Numbered from the stretch's first letter, positions 1-6,291 are shown. The stretch: 7,577 nt of DNA from an uncultured Eisenbergiella sp. (GCA_947626725.1 CANQTI010000093.1:1-7577); one strand, 5' to 3'. Translations and numbers: made by a program. Notes: a model not told the origin generated them from the sequence alone.

Positions 1-1172
1 TACTCCAGCTTGGAGCGCACGACGCCGTAGCCGGAGGAATCCTTGCGCCGCACCGGCCCGTACGGGGTCTCCAGCTCCACCGTTTTCCGGTCCAGCACAT
101 ACCGGTGCGTTTTCGTCTCCCGGATGCCGATGGTGGTCGTATGCCGGTAAAGGAGCTCCACCATCTTTTCCCTGTCGGTCTCCGGACACATCACGCGGAT
201 CAGGATGCCCGGCCTGGATTTCTTCATGCCGATGGGTACGGTATAAACCTCCAGCGCACCGCCCTCCAGCAGCCGCTCCATCGCGAACCCGACGGCCTCC
301 GCCGTCATGTCGTCCACGTTGCAGGACAGCTCTGTCACCTCATCGGTATGCTCCTGCGCCGTTCCGAGCATGGCGCGGACACAGTTGGCCGCTTCAAAAT
401 CCTTTTTCCCCATCCCGTATCCGATGCTCTGCACCCGCATGACGGGCATATCGCCGAACCGCGCCGCGAAATGCTTCAGAAGCGCCGCGCCGGTGGGCGT
501 GCAGAGCTCGCCCCGGATGCTTCCTCCGTAGATCGGCACGTCCCGCAGAAGATATGCCGCGGCGGGCGCCGGTACCGGCAGGATCCCATGGGCGCAGCGC
601 ACGCTCCCGCATCCCACATGGACCGGGGAAACCACCACCTCATCCGGCGCGATCCGGTCCATCAGAAGGCAGAACGCCGCCACATCCATCACAGCATCCA
701 GCGTTCCCACTTCATGAAAATGGATCTCCGTCACCGGCACGCCGTGCGCATGGCTTTCCGCTTCGGCGATCAGGCCGTACACCGCCAGGATATCATTTCG
801 CACCTTCTCCGCATCCTTCACATCGGCCGGGAGAGTCAGATGATCCCGCACGATATGCTCCACATCGCAGAGGCCGGTATGGTGATGCGCATGGCCGCCG
901 TGACCGTCCGCACCATGCACATGGTCGTGATCTTCGTGACCATGTCCGTTCCAGTCCCGGCTTTCTTCCTCTTCTCCATCCACCGTCACGCGAAAATGCG
1001 TGCCCCGGATCCCGCACTTCACGGAAGGCTCCGCCGTCACGCGGACGCCGGGCAGTCCCAGCGCGTTCAGCTGTGTCAGGAACGCATCGGGATCCGGCAG
1101 CAGCTCCAGCAGTGCGCCCGCGAGCATGTCGCCGGCCGCTCCCATCCCGCAGTCCAGATACAGTGTTTTCAT
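1..1172 (-). CDS. larC: LarC, nickel insertion enzyme (CTP-dependent cyclometallase), C-terminus cut by window edge
   Basis: LarC inserts nickel into the dithiocarboxylated pyridinium nucleotide, forming the metal-carbon bond with CTP hydrolysis, and so completes the cofactor of LarA-type racemases. The frame runs open from ATG 1172 to the left edge, giving 390 residues; only a short C-terminal piece should be missing. Landmarks are MKTLYLDCGMGAAGDMLAGA at the N-terminus, EIHFHEVGTLDAVMDV (149-164), HGILPVPAPAAAYLL (195-209), ELCTPTGAALL (222-232), CNVDDMTAE (284-292) and PIGMKKSRPG (313-322). Residues 77-98 hold ten histidines, a loop likely to bind or store nickel. In Lactiplantibacillus plantarum the protein is made from two frames by ribosomal frameshifting; here both parts are in one frame. 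The start is 13 bases after the larB stop, with a modest GAGAGGG directly before the ATG. larA is not in the window. Confidence 0.95.
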   Translation of the reverse strand, partial: MKTLYLDCGMGAAGDMLAGALLELLPDPDAFLTQLNALGLPGVRVTAEPSVKCGIRGTHFRVTVDGEEEESRDWNGHGHEDHDHVHGADGHGGHAHHHTGLCDVEHIVRDHLTLPADVKDAEKVRNDILAVYGLIAEAESHAHGVPVTEIHFHEVGTLDAVMDVAAFCLLMDRIAPDEVVVSPVHVGCGSVRCAHGILPVPAPAAAYLLRDVPIYGGSIRGELCTPTGAALLKHFAARFGDMPVMRVQSIGYGMGKKDFEAANCVRAMLGTAQEHTDEVTELSCNVDDMTAEAVGFAMERLLEGGALEVYTVPIGMKKSRPGILIRVMCPETDREKMVELLYRHTTTIGIRETKTHRYVLDRKTVELETPYGPVRRKDSSGYGVVRSKLE

Positions 1173-1185
1173 CCCTCTCACCGTC

Positions 1186-1932
1186 CTATCTGATATGATT
1201 GATCATGCTCGCAAGATACCCGGCCCCAAACCCGTTGTCGATGTTGACCACCGACACACCGCTGGCGCAGGAATTGAGCATGGACAAAAGCGCGGACAGC
1301 CCGCCGAAGGACGCCCCGTACCCCACGCTGGTGGGCACCGCGATCACCGGGCAGTCCGCCAGACCGCCGATGACGCTGGCCAGCGCGCCCTCCATCCCCG
1401 CAATGGCAATGATCACGCTGGCGGACATGATATCGTCCAGATGGGCCAGCACTCGATGCAGCCCCGCCACACCCACATCATAGAGCCGCGTCACCTCGTT
1501 GCCCAGGATCCTGGCAGTCAGCGCGGCTTCCTCGGCCACCGGAATATCGCTGGTTCCGCCGGTAGCCACCACGATGGTTCCCAGCCCGTCCGGTTTCGGC
1601 AGACCGCCAAGGATACCCACCTTCGCCTCCCGGTGATATTCCATCGAATGAACCTCCGACACAGCTGCGGCCGCCTGTTCCGACAGCCTGGTAATCAGGA
1701 TATTCTCCTGCCCATGCCTTTTCATCGTATCCGCAATGCCGATGATCTGCTCCGGCGTCTTGCCCGCGCCGTAGATCACCTCGGCCGCGCCCTGCCGCAC
1801 CTTTCTGTGCAGATCTACCTTGGCATAGCCGATATCTTCAAACGGCTGGCTCTTGATCCGCAAAAGCGCCTCGTCCACGGAAGTCTCCCCTGACCTCACT
1901 GCCTCCAGGAGCCTTCTGATTTCATTATTCAT
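1186..1932 (-). CDS. larB: LarB, nickel-pincer cofactor carboxylase/hydrolase
   Basis: LarB carboxylates the pyridinium ring of nicotinate adenine dinucleotide and hydrolyses its phosphoanhydride, giving the dicarboxylated mononucleotide that LarE modifies. The 248-residue protein has an N-terminal helical part and a C-terminal PurE/NCAIR-mutase-like domain. Visible are VVATGGTSDIPVAEEA (121-136), YDVGVAGLHR (151-160), IAIAGMEGALASVIGG (175-190) and VPTSVGYGASFGGLSALL (199-216). Cys222 in NSCASGVSVVNIDNG matches the cysteine reported (Cys221 in Lactiplantibacillus) to bind the substrate covalently. The frame is open ten codons further upstream to 1962, but the ATG at 1932 has GGGAGG six bases before it, so it is chosen. 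Only 13 bases separate its stop from larC, so larE, larB and larC are read as one operon. Confidence 0.95.
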   Translation of the reverse strand: MNNEIRRLLEAVRSGETSVDEALLRIKSQPFEDIGYAKVDLHRKVRQGAAEVIYGAGKTPEQIIGIADTMKRHGQENILITRLSEQAAAAVSEVHSMEYHREAKVGILGGLPKPDGLGTIVVATGGTSDIPVAEEAALTARILGNEVTRLYDVGVAGLHRVLAHLDDIMSASVIIAIAGMEGALASVIGGLADCPVIAVPTSVGYGASFGGLSALLSMLNSCASGVSVVNIDNGFGAGYLASMINHIR

Positions 1933-1997
1933 TTCGCACCTCCCTGTCCGCTGACCGCACAATGCGCTCCCATTTCCGCATTCTTTTTACGTTTCCG

Positions 1998-2756
1998 CTA
2001 TTTTCCCCGTACCTCCAGGTCCAGCAGGACCGCTTCGTACGTTTTTTTCAGCTCTTCCACGATTTTCTCCCGCACCGCCAGAAACCGCTCCGCCTGCCCC
2101 TCCGGGACCTGGATCCTGGCGCAGCCGTGGAAAAGCCGCACCCGGAAATCAGTAAAGCCCAGGGAAAACAGAAAATCCTCCGCCGTCTCTGTGCGCGCCA
2201 GCTTGTCCTCCGTGATCTCCTCCCCCGCCGGGATCCGCGTTGCCAGGCAGGCGTAGGCCGGTTTGTCCCAGGTGAAAAGCCCGGCCTCCTTCGACAGCCT
2301 GCGCACCTCCGCCTTGGTCAGCCCGCACTCCCGCAGCGGAGAGCGCACGGACAGCTCCCGCAAAGCCCGCATTCCCGGACGGTCGGAAACGTCGTCGGAG
2401 GCATTGGTCCCGTCCATCAATACGGAAAAACCGTCCGCCCTTGCCGCTTCCAGGATGCTGCCGAAAATGGCCCGTTTGCAATGGTAACAGCGGTCCGCGG
2501 GATTTTCCCGGACCCCCGGCGCGGCCAGCACATCCAGCGTCAGCACCCGCATATCCGCCCCCAGCGCACGCGCCATGCGCAGGGCATCCTCATATTCAAA
2601 CCGCGGCTGAAAGGCGGACTTCACATAGTACGCCCGCACAGCAGCCCCTTCCCGGAGCGCCGCATACAGCAGATATGCCGAATCCGCACCGCCGGAAAAG
2701 GCCAGCGCGGCCCTCGGGTTTTCCCGAAAAAACTCATGCAGCGTCATATGATCCAT
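1998..2756 (-). CDS. larE: LarE, ATP-dependent sulfur transferase for nickel-pincer cofactor
   Basis: LarE adenylates the carboxylates of the LarB product and replaces them with thiocarboxylates, making the sulfur arms of the nickel-pincer nucleotide. This 252-residue protein has the PP-loop SGGADS at 21-26, a RCYHCK motif (Cys90, Cys93), DGTNASD at 115-121 and KPAYACLATRIP with Cys170. By motif position Cys170 corresponds to Cys176 of Lactiplantibacillus LarE, which donates sulfur and becomes dehydroalanine. FRVRLF (Arg205, Arg207) matches the family's phosphate-binding arginines. Cys144 and Cys212 are also present; where many relatives read HGDxARIE, this one reads HGCARIQ. Two ATGs are possible, at 2756 and 2747; the second has better spacing from GGGAAAGGA. 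larB follows after 65 bases. Whether it is the sacrificial type or the [4Fe-4S] type known from Thermotoga cannot be decided here. Confidence 0.93.
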   Translation of the reverse strand: MDHMTLHEFFRENPRAALAFSGGADSAYLLYAALREGAAVRAYYVKSAFQPRFEYEDALRMARALGADMRVLTLDVLAAPGVRENPADRCYHCKRAIFGSILEAARADGFSVLMDGTNASDDVSDRPGMRALRELSVRSPLRECGLTKAEVRRLSKEAGLFTWDKPAYACLATRIPAGEEITEDKLARTETAEDFLFSLGFTDFRVRLFHGCARIQVPEGQAERFLAVREKIVEELKKTYEAVLLDLEVRGK

Positions 2757-2828
2757 CCTTTCCCGGCTGTTGCCTATGGCCCGCCGGTACCCATCCGCGC
2801 TTTCCCGATCCCTGCCGCATGCCGCAGA

Positions 2829-2903
2829 GACCGCGCCGCATACCGCGAGAACTGTACCGCGTACCGCGGGAACCGTGCCGCATATCGCGGGGACCGCGCC
2901 GCA
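2829..2903. repeat. 21-bp tandem repeat in the spacer between the acetyltransferase and larE
   Basis: Three full units occupy 2829-2849, 2850-2870 and 2871-2891. A fourth unit matches for its first 12 bases (2892-2903), and a degenerate copy precedes the array (2808-2828). On the minus strand the core is CCGCGGTACGCGG-like, so each unit can form a small CCGC/GCGG hairpin. The array lies just after the acetyltransferase stop and ends about 70 bases before larE. The 151-bp spacer shows no promoter or T-tract terminator. The period is a multiple of three, which keeps a heptad reading frame open on both strands, but no start signal supports translation. Confidence 0.8.
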
Positions 2904-2907
2904 GCGT

Positions 2908-3516
2908 CTAAAAGGGACCCTGCATCCGGTCCTTTTCCGTAAGCGGCCGGATGACCCTGCACGGGTTCCCGGCGGCCAGGCTCATCGGAGGGACGTTCCT
3001 CGTCACGACGCTGCCCGCGCCGATCACGCTGCCTTCCCCAATCGTCACGCCGCCGCACACAACCACGTTGGAGGCCAGCCAGCAGTTGTCCCCGATCACC
3101 ACGGGCTTCGCATATTCCAGATTATAAAAGCTGCAGTCCCCGCGCTGACGGATATTCCGCTCTTCGTAAAGCATCGGGTGCAGGGGCGTCGCGATGGTGA
3201 CGTTCGGTCCAATCATCACATTGTCGCCGATATACACGGGGCAGACGTCCAGACAGGTGAAATTGAAATTCGCCCCGCTGAATTTCCCGAAATGCGTATT
3301 GCAGCCGTAATCGAAATAGATCGGGGCCTGCAGCAGGGGCAGTTCCTTTGAACAGGAAAGCAGCTGCCGCAGGATCTCCGCCTGAAGCTCCGGTTCGTCC
3401 TCGTCCGTCAGATTGTATCGCCTGGCGAGCTTCCGCGCCCTCAGACGCAGCTGACTCAGCTCCGGATCCGAAGGATCGTAAAGCTGTCCCGAAAGCATTT
3501 TTTCTTTTTCCGTCAT
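2908..3516 (-). CDS. Sugar O-acetyltransferase, maltose/galactoside acetyltransferase (Maa/LacA) type
   Basis: This enzyme transfers acetyl from acetyl-CoA to a sugar hydroxyl and belongs to the left-handed beta-helix (hexapeptide repeat) family that forms trimers. From the ATG at 3516 it has 202 residues, normal for the family. The N-terminal Mac domain starts MTEKEKMLSGQLYDPSDPEL. Hexapeptide repeats run from about residue 70 to 175, with IGDNVMIGPNV, VIGDNCWLASNVVV and TIGEGSVIGAGSVV. The catalytic histidine is His113 in ATPLHPMLYEER, and the C-terminal AAGNPCRVIRPL is the usual family ending. A GTG nine bases further upstream (3525) is in frame, but GAGGTGAT sits at ideal distance from the ATG at 3516, so that start is preferred. 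The 106-bp gap to the upstream phosphatase gene has no promoter or terminator I can support. The true acceptor (maltose, galactoside, or a cell-surface or antibiotic sugar) is not determined. Confidence 0.9.
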   Translation of the reverse strand: MTEKEKMLSGQLYDPSDPELSQLRLRARKLARRYNLTDEDEPELQAEILRQLLSCSKELPLLQAPIYFDYGCNTHFGKFSGANFNFTCLDVCPVYIGDNVMIGPNVTIATPLHPMLYEERNIRQRGDCSFYNLEYAKPVVIGDNCWLASNVVVCGGVTIGEGSVIGAGSVVTRNVPPMSLAAGNPCRVIRPLTEKDRMQGPF

Positions 3517-3622
3517 TTGTATCACCTCATGTCCCGAAAAGCGGACTCATTCCGACCGCTGCCGTGAAGCCGTTTCCGCCCTCCGGGCTTTCCGGTCTGC
3601 GAAAGGGTCCCTGCGCTTTCTC

Positions 3623-4354
3623 TCAGTCGTGCCTCTGGTCCTTCCTGTAAAAGCATTCGCAGAACCGGGCCGCGAAGGCCGGTTCTTCTCCTTTCACATA
3701 CAGATGGGAAACATCCCCGAAGGAGTTCATCCGAAACAGCGCCCAACCCTCCCGGCGCTCCTCCGTCACCAGCGTCGTCACCGCGCTGGGCGCGGCGCAG
3801 GCCGCATGCCAGAGCACCGGCACCGGCAGATTCAGAAGATGCCCCAGCAGCACGCATTCCACGCCGAAGTGGCAGAAAAATACGATGGTATCCTCATTGG
3901 GGGCTTCTGCCCGGTACAGCTTTCCCTCCCGCCGGTATCCGTGGGAGGCCAGCACGGCGTCAAAATTCGTGACGACCCACTCATTTTCCTTCCGCACTCC
4001 GGCCTGCACATATGCGGACGGCTCCGTCCAGTGGTCATAGGTCAGAAACCGTTCCTCCGCCAGCCAGTCCTGCGGCAGCCAGTCCCAGGCGACGCCCGGC
4101 CTGTCTGGAGAGTCCGGCCGCCTCACCGCCGGGGAGAATTCCCGCAGCCACTCACACTCCACCGCCTGTCTGCCCACCTTTTGCAGCGTGCAGGAGGCGG
4201 TATCCTTCGCCCGCCCCAGCGGAGAAACATAATAGGCCTTCGTCTCTATGCGCGAGAGACGTTCCGAAAGATATTCTGCCTCTCTCCATCCTTTTTCCGT
4301 CAGAGAATCTTTACTGTAATCCGGATCCCCGTGGCGCACAATCAGTATTTTCAT
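3623..4354 (-). CDS. Histidine phosphatase (phosphoglycerate-mutase-like) family protein
   Basis: This is a cytoplasmic histidine phosphatase, an enzyme family that removes or transfers phosphate through a phospho-histidine intermediate; the substrate cannot be read from the sequence. The 243-residue protein starts MKILIVRHGDPDY, with the catalytic Arg7-His8-Gly9 motif. It continues with SPLGRAKDTA (Arg48, second phosphate-pocket arginine), an acidic residue at about 69-72 (WLREF), and the second catalytic histidine His162 in FFCHFGVECVLLGHLL. All core residues of the fold are present, so it should be active. Trp-rich residues 88-110 form an insertion that may shape substrate choice. The ATG start has GAGGG about six bases upstream. 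The gene has its own promoter and is followed after 106 bases by the acetyltransferase, with no terminator between, so the two are probably co-transcribed. GpmB- or CobC-like names would be over-interpretation. Confidence 0.88.
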   Translation of the reverse strand: MKILIVRHGDPDYSKDSLTEKGWREAEYLSERLSRIETKAYYVSPLGRAKDTASCTLQKVGRQAVECEWLREFSPAVRRPDSPDRPGVAWDWLPQDWLAEERFLTYDHWTEPSAYVQAGVRKENEWVVTNFDAVLASHGYRREGKLYRAEAPNEDTIVFFCHFGVECVLLGHLLNLPVPVLWHAACAAPSAVTTLVTEERREGWALFRMNSFGDVSHLYVKGEEPAFAARFCECFYRKDQRHD

Positions 4355-4433
4355 GTCAGTCCCTCATCCCCGGCTTTGCCGGGCGCATCCTTTACCCGCA
4401 TGCCGAAACGGGCCGTCTCCTTTCGACACAAGC

Positions 4434-4462
4434 AGTATACCGTATCTAAGGGGCCCTCGCAA
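4434..4462 (-). promoter_or_regulatory. Sigma-A-type promoter for the histidine phosphatase gene
   Basis: The minus strand carries TTGCGA (4462-4457), a 17-base spacer and TATACT (4439-4434): 4 of 6 and 5 of 6 matches to the housekeeping consensus at the ideal spacing. Transcription would start near 4427, giving a leader of about 73 bases. The leader contains AAAGGAG with no start codon at normal distance, a GC hairpin CCCGGC-AAA-GCCGGG (4382-4368) directly before the gene's own ribosome binding site, and a possible 16-codon upstream frame (4401-4351). This is the best promoter in the window and probably also serves the acetyltransferase gene downstream. Confidence 0.7.
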
Positions 4463-4474
4463 TCCTTTTTTCAT

Positions 4475-4534
4475 AAAACACACAAATACCGCCCAAAGCC
4501 CTGTCAGGATTTCGGACGGTATTCACAGTGTTTT
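4475..4534 (-). terminator. Long terminator-like hairpin after sipL
   Basis: In the minus-strand RNA, AAAACAC (4534-4528) pairs with GUGUUUU (4481-4475) and AAUACCGUCC (4523-4514) pairs with GGGCGGUAUU (4494-4485), separated by a small internal loop. The interior can fold further (AAAUCCU with GGGCUUU, imperfectly). The 3' side ends in a U-rich stretch (GUGUGUUUUAU). It lies about 30 bases after the sipL stop and just before the promoter of the next gene, so it most likely ends the sipL transcript. The U tract is broken by Gs, so efficiency is uncertain. Confidence 0.55.
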
Positions 4535-4562
4535 CGGCTGTCTCAGGGACGGCTCCCGCCGC

Positions 4563-6119
4563 TCAGAATCCCTTCACCACCAGCAGCTTGTCGCCGGGCT
4601 TCACCTCGTCGCCTGCCAGGTCGTTCATCTCCTTCATGCGCGCCACCGGCACATAATATTTCTTCCCGATATCCCACAGAGTGTCCCCCTCTTTGACAAT
4701 ATAAGCCACAATACCAGGAAACGCCGCCAGCTTTTCCGGCTCCAGAGGCGACACCTTCACGTCCGTTACTACCGATTCCTCATGCAGCCTGCAGATCAGG
4801 CCGCGGAAAGACAGAACGGCTCTGACGTCCACCTCATCCCCATCCAGCACGGTGACGCCGAGCTGCTCCAGCGAGGGTTCGATCTCACAGGTACAGCCTT
4901 CGTCCGCCCCCGGCGCTTCCAGCAGATAGGAAAACGGAATCTGACCGGATATGCAATAAAAAGGCACTTCCGGGTCAACAGAAGCATAGAGGGTCCGCAC
5001 GATGGCCGCTCCGGAAATCTTAATGCCCTCCGGGCCCGGCTCCGCGCTGCTTACAGAAATATCTCCAAAGCTTCCGCAGACCTGCTGAATGCCCGGAAAT
5101 CCCGTCCCCGTTTTCAGACGGCCCGATACCTTCAGCATCCCCGTATTTTTGGTAAGAAGCTGCTTGCACAGACCAGTTTCCCGCATCACTTCCGCCTGCT
5201 GTGCGACGCCGTACAGATCAGCCAGAATCTCTGTCCGTACATCTTCATAGAGCTTTATATCCAAATCCAATACCAAATCCAGAGCGATCTTTCGTTCCTC
5301 TCCGTCCGCATCCGCTTTTACTTCAATTTCCTGATGACCGATGCGGCAGCAGATGTGATCCAGCATGGATTCCCGCATTCCCAGACATTCCACCGTTCCA
5401 TTTACAGGGATGGCCGCCTCATGCCACAGAATGGGCCGATCCTCTCCTTCTCCTTCATACAGGAGAAACAAAGAGATCTCCCCCTGCAGCGCCATTTTTT
5501 CATCCATAAGCTTCCAGGAGACGTCCTTCAGCTGACAGGAATGCCACAACAGTGTGAAAATATTGGGCAGGCCGCCCGGAAGTCCGATTTCCTCCCGCAC
5601 TCGGAAAATATCCTTTTTGGAAATGACCAGGTCCAGTGCCTGCACGGTCTTTTCGCACACTTCCACACCTTCTTCCCCTTCCAGCCCCACCGCGGCCGAC
5701 ATATCCTGCAGCACCTCCACGGACAGGGAAAGTTCCAGCAGCGCCTGCACGGATAATTTCCGCGAATTGATCATTCCTACGCTCAGATCTTCCAGCACAG
5801 GCTTCACCGCCACTGTGTCGTTTGCGCTCACGCCGTCCAGAAAAACCGTTTCCGAAAAGTTCAGCATTCCTTCCATACAGGCAGGTCGACGCAATTCTTC
5901 ATCGGAAAGATAAAGCACCTGAAATTTCAGGCTTCCTTTCACATGCACGTGATCCTCTACGGCGCGCACCTCATCGATGGCCACGCTGCCCTGTTCCGTT
6001 ATCAGCTGATAGACATCCGGTTTGGAATCCGTGATGTTGATATCGTCTTCAACCGTGACCTGTGTCACGGCGCTGCATTTGAGCTGATCCATATGAATCG
6101 TTTTCTGTATGAGCTCCAT
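4563..6119 (-). CDS. sipL: SipL-like spore coat morphogenesis protein (SPOCS/DUF3794 domains plus C-terminal LysM)
   Basis: In Clostridioides difficile, SipL binds the spore-surface ATPase SpoIVA through its LysM domain and helps assemble the coat around the forespore, acting in the mother cell. This 518-residue protein has the same architecture. There are three divergent SPOCS (DUF3794) segments: about residues 30-125 (from DSKPDVYQLI), about 185-285 (from PNIFTLLWHSC) and about 330-430. A C-terminal LysM at about 473-515 begins YIVKEGDTLWDIGKKY and ends PGDKLLVV. No signal peptide or membrane segment is visible, fitting a cytosolic mother-cell protein. The start is the ATG eight bases after GGGAGG; that ribosome binding site lies in a long hairpin. 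The gene sits between pyrD and an unrelated phosphatase, with a terminator-like hairpin after it. The architecture is clear; orthology to SipL rather than another DUF3794-LysM protein is likely but unproven. Confidence 0.88.
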   Translation of the reverse strand: MELIQKTIHMDQLKCSAVTQVTVEDDINITDSKPDVYQLITEQGSVAIDEVRAVEDHVHVKGSLKFQVLYLSDEELRRPACMEGMLNFSETVFLDGVSANDTVAVKPVLEDLSVGMINSRKLSVQALLELSLSVEVLQDMSAAVGLEGEEGVEVCEKTVQALDLVISKKDIFRVREEIGLPGGLPNIFTLLWHSCQLKDVSWKLMDEKMALQGEISLFLLYEGEGEDRPILWHEAAIPVNGTVECLGMRESMLDHICCRIGHQEIEVKADADGEERKIALDLVLDLDIKLYEDVRTEILADLYGVAQQAEVMRETGLCKQLLTKNTGMLKVSGRLKTGTGFPGIQQVCGSFGDISVSSAEPGPEGIKISGAAIVRTLYASVDPEVPFYCISGQIPFSYLLEAPGADEGCTCEIEPSLEQLGVTVLDGDEVDVRAVLSFRGLICRLHEESVVTDVKVSPLEPEKLAAFPGIVAYIVKEGDTLWDIGKKYYVPVARMKEMNDLAGDEVKPGDKLLVVKGF

Positions 6120-6121
6120 AA

Positions 6122-6187
6122 AAAATACCTCCCTGGCGGATACGGTTCTTTTTTGTCTCTAAACCATATGCGCCAGGAAGGCATTTT
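6122..6187 (-). promoter_or_regulatory. Long inverted repeat that sequesters the sipL ribosome binding site
   Basis: In the sipL-sense RNA, bases 6187-6162 pair with 6147-6122 around a 14-base loop (6161-6148). Of 26 positions, 22 are Watson-Crick, 3 are G-U and 1 is a C-C mismatch. The 3' arm contains the sipL Shine-Dalgarno GGGAGG (6133-6128), which pairs with CCUUCC (6181-6176); the stem ends two bases before the ATG. All three wobbles would be A-C mismatches in RNA from the other strand, which argues that the structure serves the sipL-direction transcript. It may block translation from read-through RNA. With its A-rich 5' flank and U-rich 3' end it could instead act as a terminator just before the gene. 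Confidence 0.65.
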
Positions 6188-6189
6188 AT
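6163..6189 (-). promoter_or_regulatory. Candidate sigma-E-like sporulation promoter for sipL
   Basis: On the minus strand, ATAAAA (from 6189) is followed, 16 bases after its ATA, by CATATGGT (6170-6163). This resembles the ATA-N16-CATACAnT pattern recalled for Bacillus sigma-E promoters, with two mismatches in the -10. A start about seven bases downstream would fall at 6157-6156, inside the loop of the inverted repeat, and the resulting RNA would lack the arm that hides the Shine-Dalgarno. An alternative -10-like CATAAAAT at 6190-6183 has no good -35 partner. The assignment rests on pattern matching by eye. Confidence 0.3.
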
Positions 6190-6291
6190 GCGTTTTCTGT
6201 ACGAACCCCGCACAGCAGTCCATCAGGATACGAGATCCAAACGTGCGGAGCAAAACCGTTATGCACGAGACCGCCTTGCCCGCCGCGCGGC

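Noticed and set aside
105..1193. Plus-strand open frame of 362 codons opposite larC
   Set aside because: It is the shadow of larC, whose motifs are unambiguous on the minus strand. The His-rich stretches come from the complement.
1933..1962. Upstream in-frame start for larB at 1962
   Set aside because: The ATG at 1932 has a near-consensus ribosome binding site at normal spacing and gives the usual family length; the extra ten residues would translate over that site.
2774..3058. Minus-strand 94-codon frame whose 3' part reads the 21-bp repeat as cationic heptads (SPRYAAR, FPRYAVQ, FSRYAAR)
   Set aside because: It begins inside the acetyltransferase gene in another frame without a ribosome binding site. 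The open frame follows from a repeat length divisible by three.
4353..5756. Plus-strand open frame of 467 codons opposite sipL
   Set aside because: It is antisense to a clear full-length gene and has no recognisable domain. Its His/Arg/Pro/Leu-rich composition is what the complement of GC-rich coding sequence produces.
6122..6187. Invertible DNA switch (inverted repeats flanking a flippable segment)
   Set aside because: The spacer between the arms is only 14 bases, too short for a typical site-specific inversion, and no recombinase gene is nearby. An RNA hairpin explains it better.
6195..6240. tRNA-like GGGGTTCG stretch in the pyrD-sipL spacer
   Set aside because: No matching T-stem partner, acceptor stem or anticodon arm could be found around it.
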